Assembly: GCA_913031435.1 (NCBI GenBank)
Contig: CAJWFD010000011.1
Span: 1 to 60,008 of the forward strand
Source: an uncultured Cryomorphaceae bacterium
GTDB lineage: Bacteria > Bacteroidota > Bacteroidia > Flavobacteriales > Schleiferiaceae
Reading direction: 5' to 3'
DNA: 60,008 nucleotides
In this document: one piece after another, positions 50,973 to 60,008 of the stretch
Position numbering within the stretch: the stretch's first letter is position 1
Layout of the letters: every line of letters starts with the position of its first letter
Program-made: the position numbers and the translations under genes
The notes under the pieces: model-generated
The model's database searches: none
What the model saw: only the letters and a program-made list of their open reading frames with translations
What the model was told of the DNA's origin: nothing

Positions 50973-51361
50973 CGCAATCTATCTAAAGAACGAACTTTCG
51001 TTTCATCCTTTTGTATATTCTTTGACGCCATAAAGGACAAGACAATAAGAAAAAAGGGAACTGCAGCACCCCAGCTGGCTTCAGCGCCATTGCCTTGAAT
51101 AAGGTAAATGATGTACCCTAAAATGATTAAACCCGTCAACATACCCATTCTAACCACGAGCAATTGACGTTTACGATTAGAATACAAAAGTATGGATCCG
51201 CTAAAAATTGCCATGCAAGCGCCAAAACCACCGAATGACTCAGCATGTGCCGTGGCAGCGTAACTCACTTCATCTAAAGAGTATAGTGGTAAAAAGAATG
51301 CAGATAAAGCGCTTAAAATAGCCGCTGCAAAGAGGTATAATGTTTGAATGCGTTGGATCAT
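50969..51361 (-). CDS. DUF4293 membrane protein
   Basis: 130 residues with four hydrophobic segments and the start MIQRIQTLYLFAAAIL, typical of DUF4293 of Bacteroidota. The end (NIQKDETKVRSLDRLR) is basic. Function unknown. It converges on the HsdR-like gene with a 4-bp overlap and is divergent from rho; in many relatives it lies next to rho, too, as I recall. Confidence 0.87.
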   Translation of the reverse strand: MIQRIQTLYLFAAAILSALSAFFLPLYSLDEVSYAATAHAESFGGFGACMAIFSGSILLYSNRKRQLLVVRMGMLTGLIILGYIIYLIQGNGAEASWGAAVPFFLIVLSFMASKNIQKDETKVRSLDRLR

Positions 51362-51502
51362 CCTGGAATTAATTTTGGTAAAGTTGAAAAAAAAAAGGCT
51401 CCCAAGGCTGCTTAAACACTAGAATCTCATTATTATTGTAAAATAAAATATCGGACGGCTCTATTCTTGAGTCGACAATTATCAAGACTATTCCTACACA
51501 AC

Positions 51503-53095
51503 ATGTTGACTGAAAAGGATTTGCAGGCTCGCAAATTGCCTGAATTAAAAGACCTCGGTGCTTCTTTGGATATTCCAAAGGCAAAGTACTTGAAAAAAGG
51601 AGAGCTCGTAGAAGCCATCCTTAAAGCAACCGGTAAAACGGATGCTGCAGGCACTGACACTCCACCATCCGCTCCAAAGCAGCAATCAACGCCTGAGGGC
51701 GCGGAACGCCGGGAACAATCTGTGGATAAAAAATTGAACACAGAATCTAGGATGCCCCAGGGTAACAAACCTAGACCTAACCCTAAGGTCCTACCCCGTC
51801 CAGAAAACGAAAGTCAGGGTGTCCATAACGCGAACTCCGATAAGGAACCTCGTTCTGATAAGGATCGCGAACGCAATGAGCGAAACCAGCGAAATCCCAA
51901 TCAAAAGAATCGAGAGGGTCAAAGCCAAAATAGAAACAACCAAAATGAAAACCGTCGTAAAAGACCAAAAGAGTTTCATTTTGAAGGGATCATAGTAAAT
52001 GAAGGTGTTTTAGAAATCATGCCTGATGGATATGGTTTCTTAAGAAGTTCAGATTACAACTACCTAAATTCTCCTGATGACATCTACGTTAGCCTAAACC
52101 AGATTAGAAGCATTGGGCTGAAGACAGGTGATACCGTAAGTGGTGAAGTTCGACCACCTAGAGAAGGTGAAAAGTACTTCCCCTTAGTAAAAGTCAACAG
52201 TATCAATGGACGCAGTCCGGAATATGTCAGAGATCGTGTTTCTTTTGAGCATTTAACTCCCCTATTCCCGAATGACAAGTATAATATTACTACACGTCAA
52301 TCTACAACTTCTACAAGAATCATAGACTTATTCTCACCTATAGGGAAGGGTCAACGTGGACTTATTGTTGCTCAGCCTAAAACAGGTAAGACAACCTTAA
52401 TGAAAGAATTGGCAAATGCTATTGCTGCAAACCATCCAGAAGCCTACATGATCGTTCTATTAATTGATGAACGTCCAGAGGAAGTAACCGACATGAGCCG
52501 TAGTGTGAATGCCGAGGTTGTCGCGTCTACCTTTGACGAAGCCGCAGACAGGCACGTTAAAGTCGCTAACATCGTACTTGAGAAAGCAAAAAGAATGGTA
52601 GAATGTGGACATGACGTCATCATTATGCTTGATTCTATTACCAGACTCGCTCGTGCCTACAACACGGTAAGCCCAGCTTCCGGAAAGATACTCTCTGGGG
52701 GAGTAGATGCAAATGCACTTCAAAAGCCAAAACGATTCTTCGGTGCTGCTCGAAACATCGAAAACGGTGGTTCGTTAACCATTCTTGCAACAGCACTTAT
52801 AGATACTGGATCTAAAATGGACGAGGTCATCTTTGAGGAATTCAAAGGAACGGGTAACATGGAAATGCAACTCGACAGAAAAATATCGAACCGTAGAATT
52901 TGGCCCGCCATCAACCTTATTGAAAGCGGTACCCGTAAGGAAGACTTGCTGCTTTCTCCGGATGTTCTACAGCGCATGTGGATCATGAGGAAATACTTGG
53001 CGGATATGACTCCTATAGAAGCTATGGAGTTCCTAAAAGAACGGATGCGTCAAACGAAAGACAACGCAGAATTCCTCATTTCGATGAATGGATAA
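51503..53095 (+). CDS. rho: Transcription termination factor Rho
   Basis: 530 residues from the ATG at 51503 (a TTG 12 codons upstream is unlikely). Rho_N SAP-like domain (1-45), an Arg/Asn/Gln-rich disordered insert (about 50-155), the RNA-binding cold-shock domain ([15 protein letters not shown]) and the RecA-type ATPase ([30 protein letters not shown]). The insert is typical of Bacteroidota Rho. Ends transcripts lacking intrinsic terminators. Followed by its own terminator. Confidence 0.96.
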   Translation: MLTEKDLQARKLPELKDLGASLDIPKAKYLKKGELVEAILKATGKTDAAGTDTPPSAPKQQSTPEGAERREQSVDKKLNTESRMPQGNKPRPNPKVLPRPENESQGVHNANSDKEPRSDKDRERNERNQRNPNQKNREGQSQNRNNQNENRRKRPKEFHFEGIIVNEGVLEIMPDGYGFLRSSDYNYLNSPDDIYVSLNQIRSIGLKTGDTVSGEVRPPREGEKYFPLVKVNSINGRSPEYVRDRVSFEHLTPLFPNDKYNITTRQSTTSTRIIDLFSPIGKGQRGLIVAQPKTGKTTLMKELANAIAANHPEAYMIVLLIDERPEEVTDMSRSVNAEVVASTFDEAADRHVKVANIVLEKAKRMVECGHDVIIMLDSITRLARAYNTVSPASGKILSGGVDANALQKPKRFFGAARNIENGGSLTILATALIDTGSKMDEVIFEEFKGTGNMEMQLDRKISNRRIWPAINLIESGTRKEDLLLSPDVLQRMWIMRKYLADMTPIEAMEFLKERMRQTKDNAEFLISMNG

Positions 53096-53111
53096 ATTCT
53101 AGAATATGAAT

Positions 53112-53143
53112 AAAAAAAGCGGCCTTAAAGGCCGCTTTTTTTT
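53112..53143. terminator. Terminator after rho
   Basis: GCGGCC/GGCCGC stem extended by A7/T8 tracts (53112-53124 with 53130-53142), loop TTAAA. It ends rho and, read the other way, also the converging ABC exporter. Confidence 0.92.
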
Positions 53144-53166
53144 ATACTTCAATTTTAATAATCTAC

Positions 53167-54927
53167 TTACACCTCAGCGGCAAACTGCTTCTCATAAAGT
53201 CTGTAGTAGGCTCCTTTTGATTTTAAGAGTGCCTGGTGACCACCTGTTTCGACGACCACACCCTTATCTAGGACTACGATTTTATCTGCATGCTGTATCG
53301 TTGATAATCGATGGGCTATAATTACAGAGGTACGGTCTTGTGTTAACGCGATGAGTGCACGCTGAATGAGTTCTTCCGTATGTGAATCAATACTCGAAGT
53401 AGCTTCATCAAGAATAAGCACTTGAGGATCGGTGATATAAGCTCTTAAGAAGGCTAATAATTGCCGCTGTCCCGCTGAAAGCACACCGCCTCTTTCCTGT
53501 ACATTATAGTCTAAACCTTGAGGAAGTCCATCTATAAATTCTTCTATCCCTATATCATTAGCGGCCTGCATAATCTCGATATCGGTTATATGTTGGTTTC
53601 CTAATACAATATTCGACCGAACCGTATCTGAGAATAAAAAGACATCCTGAAGCACCAAGGCCATCTGCTGGCGGAGCGTATGCAAATCTAAAGATGTTAA
53701 TTCATTTCCATCAATTTGTACTGAGCCCTTAGTGTAAGGATAGAATCCCATCAGCACTGAAATAATAGTGCTTTTACCTGCACCCGTGGCACCCACAATG
53801 GCGACTGTTTCTCCAGGAGCAACGGAAAATGAGACCTCTTTCAATATGGGCTCATTCTCTTTATAATGAAAGTATACCTGATCAAAAACGATATCGCCCT
53901 CTAGCTTTCCTAAACGAATATCGCCATTGGGCTCTACCTCGTGATTACTGTCTAAGAGATTTAGGACGCGTTCAGAGGCTACCATGCCCATTTGAAGTGT
54001 GTTGAACCTATCCGCTAATTGGCGTAATGGTCGAAATAACATCCCAATAAAGATAATCATTGCCGTAAGTTCTCCGACGGTAACAGAGCCACCTACTGCA
54101 GCATTCATGCCACCGTACCAGACTGCTAAACCTATAGATATCGCGCTCAAAACCTCAATAATTGGAAAAAAAAGTGCGTAATAAAATATGCTCTCCACAT
54201 TCGCGTTTCTATGCCGGTCATTAATGGTCTTAAACTTATCGAACTCCTGTTCTTCTCTACCGAATGCCTGTACGATTGACATACCCCCTAGGTGCTCCTG
54301 AACGAAGGTGTTTAAATTTGAGACTTCATTTCTTACGCGCTGAAATGCTCCTTTTATGCCACGTTGAAACCACCTAGTAGCAATAAAAAGAACTGGAATA
54401 ATACTTAAACTAACTAAAACCAAAATGGGGTGAAAGAAGAAAAACATCGCCCCTAACATTACTAGAATTCTAAAGAGATCTCCAAAAATAACAAGTATTC
54501 CTTGAGAAAAAATTTGCGAAATAGTTTCAATATCAGAGACAACTCTTGTAACCAATTGACCTATTGGAGTTTTATCATAAAACTGTAAACGGAAAGTCTG
54601 TAACTTATCATAAAGCTCGACACGAATATCTTTAATGATGCTCTGCCCTAACCAATTTGCAGCGTACATAAATCCAAATTGGCCAATGCTTTCAATCACC
54701 AAAAGACCTACAAGCATGAACGTTAGTTTCAACAGCATGGGCGCATCATAACCTAATATTGCATCATCTATAACTTGACGGATTAAAATAGGCCGAGCGG
54801 TTCCTAGAGCACCTAACAGTACCGTGAGGATCATAGAAAAAGTAAATAGTCTCTGATAAGGTTTAGCATATCCCAATACTTTCAAAAACAACTTAAAATC
54901 AAAGGCTTTTCCGCCAACTTTGGACAT
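53167..54927 (-). CDS. ABC exporter, MsbA/LmrA-like half transporter
   Basis: 586 residues: six-helix exporter membrane domain (about 20-320) and an ATPase domain. Walker A is GATGAGKST, the signature is LSAGQRQLLAF (LSGGQ with Ala for Gly), Walker B is VLILDEATSSID, and H-loop is IIAHRLSTI. Works as a homodimer exporting lipids or drugs. It lies one base after truA and is followed by the terminator shared with rho. Confidence 0.94.
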   Translation of the reverse strand: MSKVGGKAFDFKLFLKVLGYAKPYQRLFTFSMILTVLLGALGTARPILIRQVIDDAILGYDAPMLLKLTFMLVGLLVIESIGQFGFMYAANWLGQSIIKDIRVELYDKLQTFRLQFYDKTPIGQLVTRVVSDIETISQIFSQGILVIFGDLFRILVMLGAMFFFFHPILVLVSLSIIPVLFIATRWFQRGIKGAFQRVRNEVSNLNTFVQEHLGGMSIVQAFGREEQEFDKFKTINDRHRNANVESIFYYALFFPIIEVLSAISIGLAVWYGGMNAAVGGSVTVGELTAMIIFIGMLFRPLRQLADRFNTLQMGMVASERVLNLLDSNHEVEPNGDIRLGKLEGDIVFDQVYFHYKENEPILKEVSFSVAPGETVAIVGATGAGKSTIISVLMGFYPYTKGSVQIDGNELTSLDLHTLRQQMALVLQDVFLFSDTVRSNIVLGNQHITDIEIMQAANDIGIEEFIDGLPQGLDYNVQERGGVLSAGQRQLLAFLRAYITDPQVLILDEATSSIDSHTEELIQRALIALTQDRTSVIIAHRLSTIQHADKIVVLDKGVVVETGGHQALLKSKGAYYRLYEKQFAAEV

Positions 54928-54928
54928 A

Positions 54929-55678
54929 CTAGAGATTATTGTAGGTTACGTTCATTAGATATAAGCCATGAGCAGGAGCGCTTGTTCCCATAGCTCCTCT
55001 GTTTTTTTCTTCGCATCGATCTGTAAAGTCCTCTACGGACCAATTCCCTTTTCCAACCTCATATAAAGATCCTACTACAGCGCGAACCATGTTCCTTAAA
55101 AATCTATCTGCAGTGATTTCGAATACCCATAGCTCATCCTTTTCTACCCATTCTGCTTTAGTGACATTACATAGGGTAGTTTTATTGTTTGATCCATTCT
55201 TACAGAAGCTCGCGAAGTCAGTCATTGTCAAGAGTACTGCGGCGGCCTTGTTCATTAACTTAACATTTGGCATTTCGGATACCATCCAGGCGTGATTTCT
55301 ATAAAAAGGGGATCCTTTATCGCTCATCAAATAGTCGTAGCTCCGAGAGATCGCATCAAAACGAGCATGCCAATCGCCAGCTACCTCTCGAATTTCCTTA
55401 ACATGAATAGCGGGATCTAAAAAACGATTCAGTCTATATTTTAAATGCCTTAGGTTATCTATATCTATGGCCAATTCTGGTTGCCAATCAAAATGCACAT
55501 ACATTTCCTTTGCATGAACCCCTGTATCAGTTCGTCCTGCTCCAACCGTTTCAATAGTTTGTCGAAGCAGCGTAGATAAAGCGAGATCTATATCACCCTG
55601 AGCAGTTCGCTGGCGCGGTTGACTTTGCCAACCACAAAAGGGAGCCCCATCAAAAGCTAATCTCAAGAGTGTACGCAT
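54929..55678 (-). CDS. truA: tRNA pseudouridine synthase A
   Basis: 249 residues from ATG 55678. It makes pseudouridine at positions 38-40 of tRNA. The catalytic Asp51 is in AGRTDTGVHA; FDGAPFCGWQSQ and FLRNMVR complete the family. The longer frame is rejected because its extra codons lie in the promoter region (55701-55732 ends before the ATG). Followed by the ABC exporter. Confidence 0.95.
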   Translation of the reverse strand: MRTLLRLAFDGAPFCGWQSQPRQRTAQGDIDLALSTLLRQTIETVGAGRTDTGVHAKEMYVHFDWQPELAIDIDNLRHLKYRLNRFLDPAIHVKEIREVAGDWHARFDAISRSYDYLMSDKGSPFYRNHAWMVSEMPNVKLMNKAAAVLLTMTDFASFCKNGSNNKTTLCNVTKAEWVEKDELWVFEITADRFLRNMVRAVVGSLYEVGKGNWSVEDFTDRCEEKNRGAMGTSAPAHGLYLMNVTYNNL

Positions 55679-55686
55679 TACATTTG
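55679..55686 (+). promoter_or_regulatory. -7 element of the metallophosphoesterase gene
   Basis: TACATTTG matches TAnnTTTG. It lies immediately next to the truA start on the other strand and 27 bases before the GTG start at 55714. Confidence 0.55.
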
Positions 55687-55700
55687 ATTCAAATTCAAAA

Positions 55701-55732
55701 CAAAGGTACACACGTGACTGCTAAAAGGACAA
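55701..55732 (-). promoter_or_regulatory. truA promoter (TTG-N21-TACCTTTG)
   Basis: On the minus strand TTG (55732-55730), a 21-base spacer and TACCTTTG (55708-55701) match the consensus. It runs into the first codons of the divergent phosphoesterase gene, so the two promoters interlock. Confidence 0.7.
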
Positions 55733-56253
55733 AAATCCTACTACTCTCTGATAATCATGGGCACATGGACGATCGTATCCTCGATTTCGCGAAAGGTGTC
55801 GACATGATCTGGCACGCCGGCGACATAGGATCACATGAAAGTATGGATGCCTTAGAAGCCACCGGAAAGCCAGTGATTGCTGTTTTCGGGAACATAGACG
55901 ACCATACCATGCGCTCTAGATATCCGCTGGACCAGAAATTTGTACTGAACGGCGTTAAAGTATGGATGACACATATAGGTGGATACCCTCCTAGTTATAA
56001 CCAACGTACCAGGGATTTAATCAAACGGGAACGTCCAGATTTATTTATTTGTGGCCATAGTCATATTTTAAAAGTAGTCAACGATAAAAAGATTTCTTGC
56101 CTTCATATGAATCCCGGAGGTGCTGGAGTTCAAGGTTTTCACAAGGTGCGTACCCTATTAAGATTCGATCTGGTTCAAGAAAATGAAGGCGTTAAAGGAA
56201 AAGTAGACAACCTAGAGGTCATAGAATTAGGAAAACGCGGACAACTCCTTTAA
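55714..56253 (+). CDS. Metallophosphoesterase, YfcE family
   Basis: 179 residues from the GTG at 55714. Calcineurin-like metal site: SDNHGHMD (Asp, His), WHAGDIGS, FGNIDDH, CGHSHIL and HMNPGG. It is a small single-domain YfcE/MJ0936 phosphodiesterase with unknown physiological substrate. The open frame starts at an ATG at 55669, but the -7 element at 55679-55686 lies inside it, so the GTG is preferred. Confidence 0.88.
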   Translation: MTAKRTKILLLSDNHGHMDDRILDFAKGVDMIWHAGDIGSHESMDALEATGKPVIAVFGNIDDHTMRSRYPLDQKFVLNGVKVWMTHIGGYPPSYNQRTRDLIKRERPDLFICGHSHILKVVNDKKISCLHMNPGGAGVQGFHKVRTLLRFDLVQENEGVKGKVDNLEVIELGKRGQLL

Positions 56254-56258
56254 TTTTG
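56251..56258 (+). promoter_or_regulatory. purB -7 promoter element
   Basis: TAATTTTG overlaps the stop codon of the phosphoesterase gene and ends 19 bases before the purB ATG. Confidence 0.5.
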
Positions 56259-56277
56259 TCACTTAACGGATTTTCCC

Positions 56278-57627
56278 ATGTCAACTGCATTACACGCGAT
56301 CACCCCTATTGATGGCAGATATGCCTCTAAAACAGAAGCGCTTTCCACTTACTTTTCTGAGTTCGCATTGATCAGATACCGCGTCAGAGTTGAAATTGAA
56401 TACTTCATAGCGCTTTGTCAGTCTGACTTACCTCAGCTAAAAGAAGTTTCTACGACAAGTTTTGAGCCGCTAAGAGACCTCTATCGTAATTTTACAACGG
56501 AAGATGCGCAGAAAATAAAGGACATAGAAAAAGTCACCAACCACGATGTTAAAGCGGTAGAATACTTCATCAAGGAGGCTTTCGAAAACATGGGACTCTC
56601 TCTTTTTCAAGAGTTCATCCATTTTGGATTAACATCGCAAGACATAAATAATACCTCCATACCCCTATCACTTAAGGAAGCCATGGAAAATGTTATTTAT
56701 CCTGAACTCAATCTGTTAATTAAGGCAATGGAAGCTAGCGCTCAAGCATGGGCACATATTCCACTTCTTGCTCGAACACATGGTCAACCGGCCTCTCCAA
56801 CAACTTTAGGAAAGGAATTGCAAGTCTTCACTACTCGTTTACGGATACAACTAACACAGTTAAAGTCTATCCCGCACAGCGCTAAATTTGGTGGCGCAAC
56901 AGGAAATTTCAACGCGCATGCTGTTGCCTATTCTGAGCGTGACTGGCATGCTTGGGGAGACCGCTTTGTGGAAACTCAGCTGGGACTTTCTAGAAGCTAT
57001 CCTACCACTCAAATAGAACATTACGATAATATGGCAGCTCAATTTGATGCATTCAAACGCATCAATAACATCTTTGTAGATTTTTGCCGCGATGTATGGA
57101 CCTATGTCAGTATGGACTATTTCAAACAACGGATAAAAAAGGGCGAAATTGGATCTTCAGCCATGCCCCATAAAGTCAACCCGATTGACTTTGAAAACGC
57201 CGAAGGCAATCTTGGTATAGCGAATGCCCTTTTCGAACATTTAGCAGCGAAATTACCCGTCTCTCGTTTACAAAGAGATTTAACCGACTCTACCGTTTTG
57301 CGCAATGTAGGCGTTCCATATAGCCACTTGCTCATTGCTATATCGAGCATGACTAAGGGGCTTAATAAGCTTTTAGTGAATGAGGCTAAAATCGCAAGTG
57401 ATCTTGAGGCGAATTGGGCAGTTGTGGCAGAGGCCATACAAAATATTTTACGCCGAGAAGGTTATCCTAAGCCGTATGAAGCCTTGAAAGAATTGACCCG
57501 GACAAACACGAAAATCACAGCAGAGAGTATTTCAACCTTTATTGACCAGTTATCGGTAAGGCAAGAGATTAAATTGGAGCTGAAAAACATTACCCCAAGT
57601 AATTATATTGGCCAAATGCGCTCTTAA
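56278..57627 (+). CDS. purB: Adenylosuccinate lyase
   Basis: 449 residues. It cleaves SAICAR and adenylosuccinate in purine synthesis. The fumarase/aspartase superfamily signature GSSAMPHKVNP is intact, with LTSQDINN and ARTHGQPASPTTLGKE as the other substrate motifs. Followed after 5 bp by the OB-fold-like gene. Confidence 0.96.
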   Translation: MSTALHAITPIDGRYASKTEALSTYFSEFALIRYRVRVEIEYFIALCQSDLPQLKEVSTTSFEPLRDLYRNFTTEDAQKIKDIEKVTNHDVKAVEYFIKEAFENMGLSLFQEFIHFGLTSQDINNTSIPLSLKEAMENVIYPELNLLIKAMEASAQAWAHIPLLARTHGQPASPTTLGKELQVFTTRLRIQLTQLKSIPHSAKFGGATGNFNAHAVAYSERDWHAWGDRFVETQLGLSRSYPTTQIEHYDNMAAQFDAFKRINNIFVDFCRDVWTYVSMDYFKQRIKKGEIGSSAMPHKVNPIDFENAEGNLGIANALFEHLAAKLPVSRLQRDLTDSTVLRNVGVPYSHLLIAISSMTKGLNKLLVNEAKIASDLEANWAVVAEAIQNILRREGYPKPYEALKELTRTNTKITAESISTFIDQLSVRQEIKLELKNITPSNYIGQMRS

Positions 57628-57632
57628 TCTAG

Positions 57633-58058
57633 ATGAAAAAAAACTTTATTTTCATCGCCATAGCTCTGTTTTTAATCGCTTCTTTAGTGGGGACCTACCA
57701 GTACTTTAGATCTCCTACCAAAGCAATCGAACAGGATTCTGTGTTTACAGGTGCTTCCATGGACTTTGCTCGGCAATTTCAAACCGGAATGATACACGCT
57801 AATGATATTATTCAATTAGAAGGCGAAATCATAGCACGCGAACAATACAGCTTGGAACTTATCGGAGGTGTACTCATCTCAAGAGATGATACTGAAACTC
57901 AAAAATGGCCAAAATCTGGATCACACAGCTTTAAAGCTATTTTCAATGGGGTGGAAGTAGATGATTTTTTTGGAGATACTTTATATCGATTCAATGGAGG
58001 TTTTTTGCTGGATCAAGTGAAGCTTAAACATTCTAACCAAACCAATAGCGAAGAATAG
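57633..58058 (+). CDS. Membrane-anchored OB-fold-like protein
   Basis: 141 residues: one N-terminal helix (about 5-24), then a beta-rich domain with IIQLEGEIIAREQYSLELIGG that resembles tRNA_anti-like OB-fold proteins. No catalytic residues. Transcribed after purB. Its last 78 bases overlap the end of the minus-strand UMF1 gene. Confidence 0.72.
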   Translation: MKKNFIFIAIALFLIASLVGTYQYFRSPTKAIEQDSVFTGASMDFARQFQTGMIHANDIIQLEGEIIAREQYSLELIGGVLISRDDTETQKWPKSGSHSFKAIFNGVEVDDFFGDTLYRFNGGFLLDQVKLKHSNQTNSEE

Positions 58059-59267
58059 CGTTAATGCCAATGCTGAATTTCGAAGATCCCCAGTAATGGC
58101 CTCTAAAACACCAATAGAAAACATCCCAATCGTCGTCGCCATCTTCTCCACTACATCATAAAAACTAAAGTAAGTACTGTGGTCCTCTGTTTCAGGTAAG
58201 AGTTTGCTATACGTGGACCTAGACAAACTCTGCACAGCGCCCAGAACCATACCTACTGATGCAGCGATGCCATAGAATTGGTAAGAAGTTGTAACAAAAT
58301 AAGCAGCGGCGCAGATCAGCATCCAGATACCCACCCCAATGGAGATCGCTAAAACATTACTTGTGCGCTCGCTGATTCTTGAGAAAATAGTCGCACCTAA
58401 AATAGCCACGAACTGTATCAATAATATGGTCACTATCAGTTCTGTACTCTCCATACCTAAAACCTTAGACCCAAACAATGCTGCCAAAAGAACAATCGTC
58501 TGCATCCCTGTACTGTACCAGAAAAAACCGCTCAAAAACATACGCAGCTCCTTTTGCGTTTTAAATGCTTTCCAAACCAGTAATAATTCTCGCCAAGATT
58601 TAAAAAATAATTTACCTTCAAAATAGTCCTTTACTTGGTCCTTAGGCAGTTTAGCAATAGCCGGCAATCCAAAGCCCAGCCACCACACCCCTGTAATCAA
58701 AAAGGACACTCTAGTAGCGCTACTGGCATCAGGCAAGCCGAAGAATTGGGGCATCTGTATAAGAGCAAGACAGAAAATTAGTAGCAATGCACTGCCTAAA
58801 TACCCTAATGAAAAACCTCGAGCAGAAAGCCTATCCTGCATGTTCTTAGGTGCAATGATGGGTAGGTAAGAGTTATAGAATACAAATGAACCTGTGAAAC
58901 CTAGACTCGCAAAATAAGCCAACACTAAACCAAAACCTGGATTTTGAGCCGTAAAGAAATACATCAACATCGTACTCACACCACCTAGAATCATGAATGA
59001 ATTCATGAAAATCTTTCTTCGGCCTGTCCGATCAGCCATGGCCGCAAAATAAGGACTCAGTAAACTGATCGTTAAATAAGAGGCCGCAATAACATAACTG
59101 TAGATTACTGTGTTTTTCCAATCCGCTCCAAGAAAATGAACCTTCATATCCGAATTCGTAACCTCCTCATAATAAATTGGAAGCAACACCGTACTGATGG
59201 CTAATGAGTAGACAGAATTAGCCCAATCATACATGGCCCAACCCTTTTGGGTTTTATTAAATTTCAT
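57981..59267 (-). CDS. MFS transporter, UMF1/Atg22-like
   Basis: 428 residues, twelve hydrophobic helices. The start KTQKGWAMYDWANSVYSLAI and the loop AAMADRTGRRKIFMN are the UMF1 landmarks. Substrates are unknown; yeast Atg22 exports amino acids from the vacuole. Convergent with the OB-fold gene with a 78-bp overlap at the 3' ends. Confidence 0.87.
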   Translation of the reverse strand: MKFNKTQKGWAMYDWANSVYSLAISTVLLPIYYEEVTNSDMKVHFLGADWKNTVIYSYVIAASYLTISLLSPYFAAMADRTGRRKIFMNSFMILGGVSTMLMYFFTAQNPGFGLVLAYFASLGFTGSFVFYNSYLPIIAPKNMQDRLSARGFSLGYLGSALLLIFCLALIQMPQFFGLPDASSATRVSFLITGVWWLGFGLPAIAKLPKDQVKDYFEGKLFFKSWRELLLVWKAFKTQKELRMFLSGFFWYSTGMQTIVLLAALFGSKVLGMESTELIVTILLIQFVAILGATIFSRISERTSNVLAISIGVGIWMLICAAAYFVTTSYQFYGIAASVGMVLGAVQSLSRSTYSKLLPETEDHSTYFSFYDVVEKMATTIGMFSIGVLEAITGDLRNSALALTLFFAIGLVRMFKLHLIQQKTSIESI

Positions 59268-59332
59268 ACGATGTTGAATCTACAACCACTAGCGGCATAA
59301 TATTTGATTAAATTCGTCCAAATTCAATCTAA

Positions 59333-60008
59333 ATGAAAAAATTACTACTTAGTTTAATTTTAATGAGCTTCTGCCTCGAATTAAGCGCTCAAGATATGCT
59401 GATATTTAAGGATAAAACCATCGATGAAGTAAGCATCATAGAAGTTACGCCTGACTACATCAAGTATAGAGAATTTGGAGCACCTGAGAATTCCGTAGCC
59501 TTCAGTATTGAGCGAGACTACCTCACTAAGATAGTCTTTGAATCAGGCCGTGTTATGGACCTAAGTAAAAGCATGATGGATGATTCAAGGGTATATGCAG
59601 GTCAACGAGACCGAGCCATTAAAATAGATATCGCTGGTGTAAGCGGTAACTACTCTTTTATTACATACGAACAAGCTATTGACCCCAGCAGATCATGGGA
59701 AGCCGGTATTATATTTATTGGTGCTGGATTTGGAAATAACCTTTGGGATGACGAAAATCCAATGGGTGCTGGTGTTAACATAGGTTACAAATTCAAGCGC
59801 AGTCCAAATTTCTACTCCCAAAGGATGAGATATGGACATATTTTACGTGGAGCCTATATAAAACCTAATTTATTTGTGAATCAATTTAACTATGACATGG
59901 TGGACTACAACCATCCGCCAGATCCTGTGACTTTTATGTATCCAACCTCGCGAGAAACAGCAATAGCAGGTTCACTTCAGATAGACTTTGGAAATCAATT
60001 GGTATTCT
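59333..60008 (+). CDS. Partial outer-membrane protein, cut by the window end
   Basis: At least 225 residues, open to the end of the window. Signal peptide MKKLLLSLILMSFCLELSA, then a short globular segment (DMLIFKDKTIDEVSIIEVTP) and beta-strand-rich sequence (GAGFGNNLWDDE, GAGVNIGYKFKR, GHILRGAYIKPNLFVN), as in small Bacteroidota outer-membrane barrels. The N-terminal pattern DKTIDEVSIIEVTPDYIKY resembles proteins that carry a short sensor-like beta domain before the barrel. Function unknown. The start follows an AT-rich stretch with a near-match to TAnnTTTG at 59300. Confidence 0.8.
   Translation, partial: MKKLLLSLILMSFCLELSAQDMLIFKDKTIDEVSIIEVTPDYIKYREFGAPENSVAFSIERDYLTKIVFESGRVMDLSKSMMDDSRVYAGQRDRAIKIDIAGVSGNYSFITYEQAIDPSRSWEAGIIFIGAGFGNNLWDDENPMGAGVNIGYKFKRSPNFYSQRMRYGHILRGAYIKPNLFVNQFNYDMVDYNHPPDPVTFMYPTSRETAIAGSLQIDFGNQLVF

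Overview
The window comes from the chromosome of a Bacteroidota bacterium, most likely a flavobacterial or cryomorphacean marine type. The evidence is indirect but consistent. Several genes follow promoters of the Bacteroidota form TTG-N(17-23)-TAnnTTTG, and Shine-Dalgarno sequences are weak or absent. There are many short lipoproteins and secreted proteins, and families largely confined to this phylum occur (BT_3928-type DoxX/MauE protein, DUF3822, DUF4293, DUF4920, BshB1, the CcmBCDEF set with a cysteine CcmE). Rho carries a long Arg/Asn-rich insert. No rRNA, insertion sequence, integrase, prophage or CRISPR array was seen. No intergenic gap exceeds 300 bases without a gene.

Layout. 1-4330 is a visibly AT-rich accessory block: a putative outer-membrane protein, a secreted thioredoxin-like protein and two tandem BspA-like (DUF285) lipoproteins with unrelated C-terminal domains. 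It ends at a tRNA-Arg(ACG). 4729-13765 (minus strand) holds clpS, a 1462-residue secreted protein of unknown function, prmA, tpiA, a lone OppB-type permease, a BT_3928-like membrane protein and a duplicated DUF1599 protein. folP-cdaA (13803-15442) diverges from it. 15428-18941 (minus) is surE, a small membrane protein, lpxB and a SpoIID-like protein, followed by what may be a decayed comEC fragment. 19033-21446 has a membrane Zn-peptidase and a bshB1/glutathione-peroxidase pair. 21532-27614 (plus) is a long operon: ccmB-ccmC-ccmD-ccmE-ccmF, then a Rossmann protein, kdsC and maf. ilvE converges on it.

28828-32403 (plus, with one converging gene) encodes two small lipoproteins (one with a CXXCH haem motif), mnmD, a NUDIX protein and a TIGR01777 oxidoreductase. 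32449-39807 (minus) has a YceI lipoprotein and the run mpl-pyrR-pyrB-rnz-MFS transporter. 39881-43555 holds envelope genes: a barrel-like protein, two MbnP-like lipoproteins, a PlsC-type acyltransferase and a CoA-pyrophosphatase-type NUDIX protein. Then follow oxyR, a DASS transporter, rdgB, rsmD-DUF3822, a RecD-like helicase, an acyltransferase, a stand-alone HsdR-N nuclease domain, DUF4293, rho, an MsbA-like ABC exporter, truA, a metallophosphoesterase, purB, an OB-fold-like protein, a UMF1 transporter and the start of another outer-membrane protein.

Most of the window is ordinary housekeeping. The parts that deserve a second look are the BspA pair with swapped C-termini and a 30-bp GC-rich in-frame insertion, the giant secreted protein, the histidine-less CcmE in a Ccm locus without CcmA/G/H nearby, the possible comEC remnant, the MbnP pair and several promoter-defined start codons that differ from the longest reading frame.
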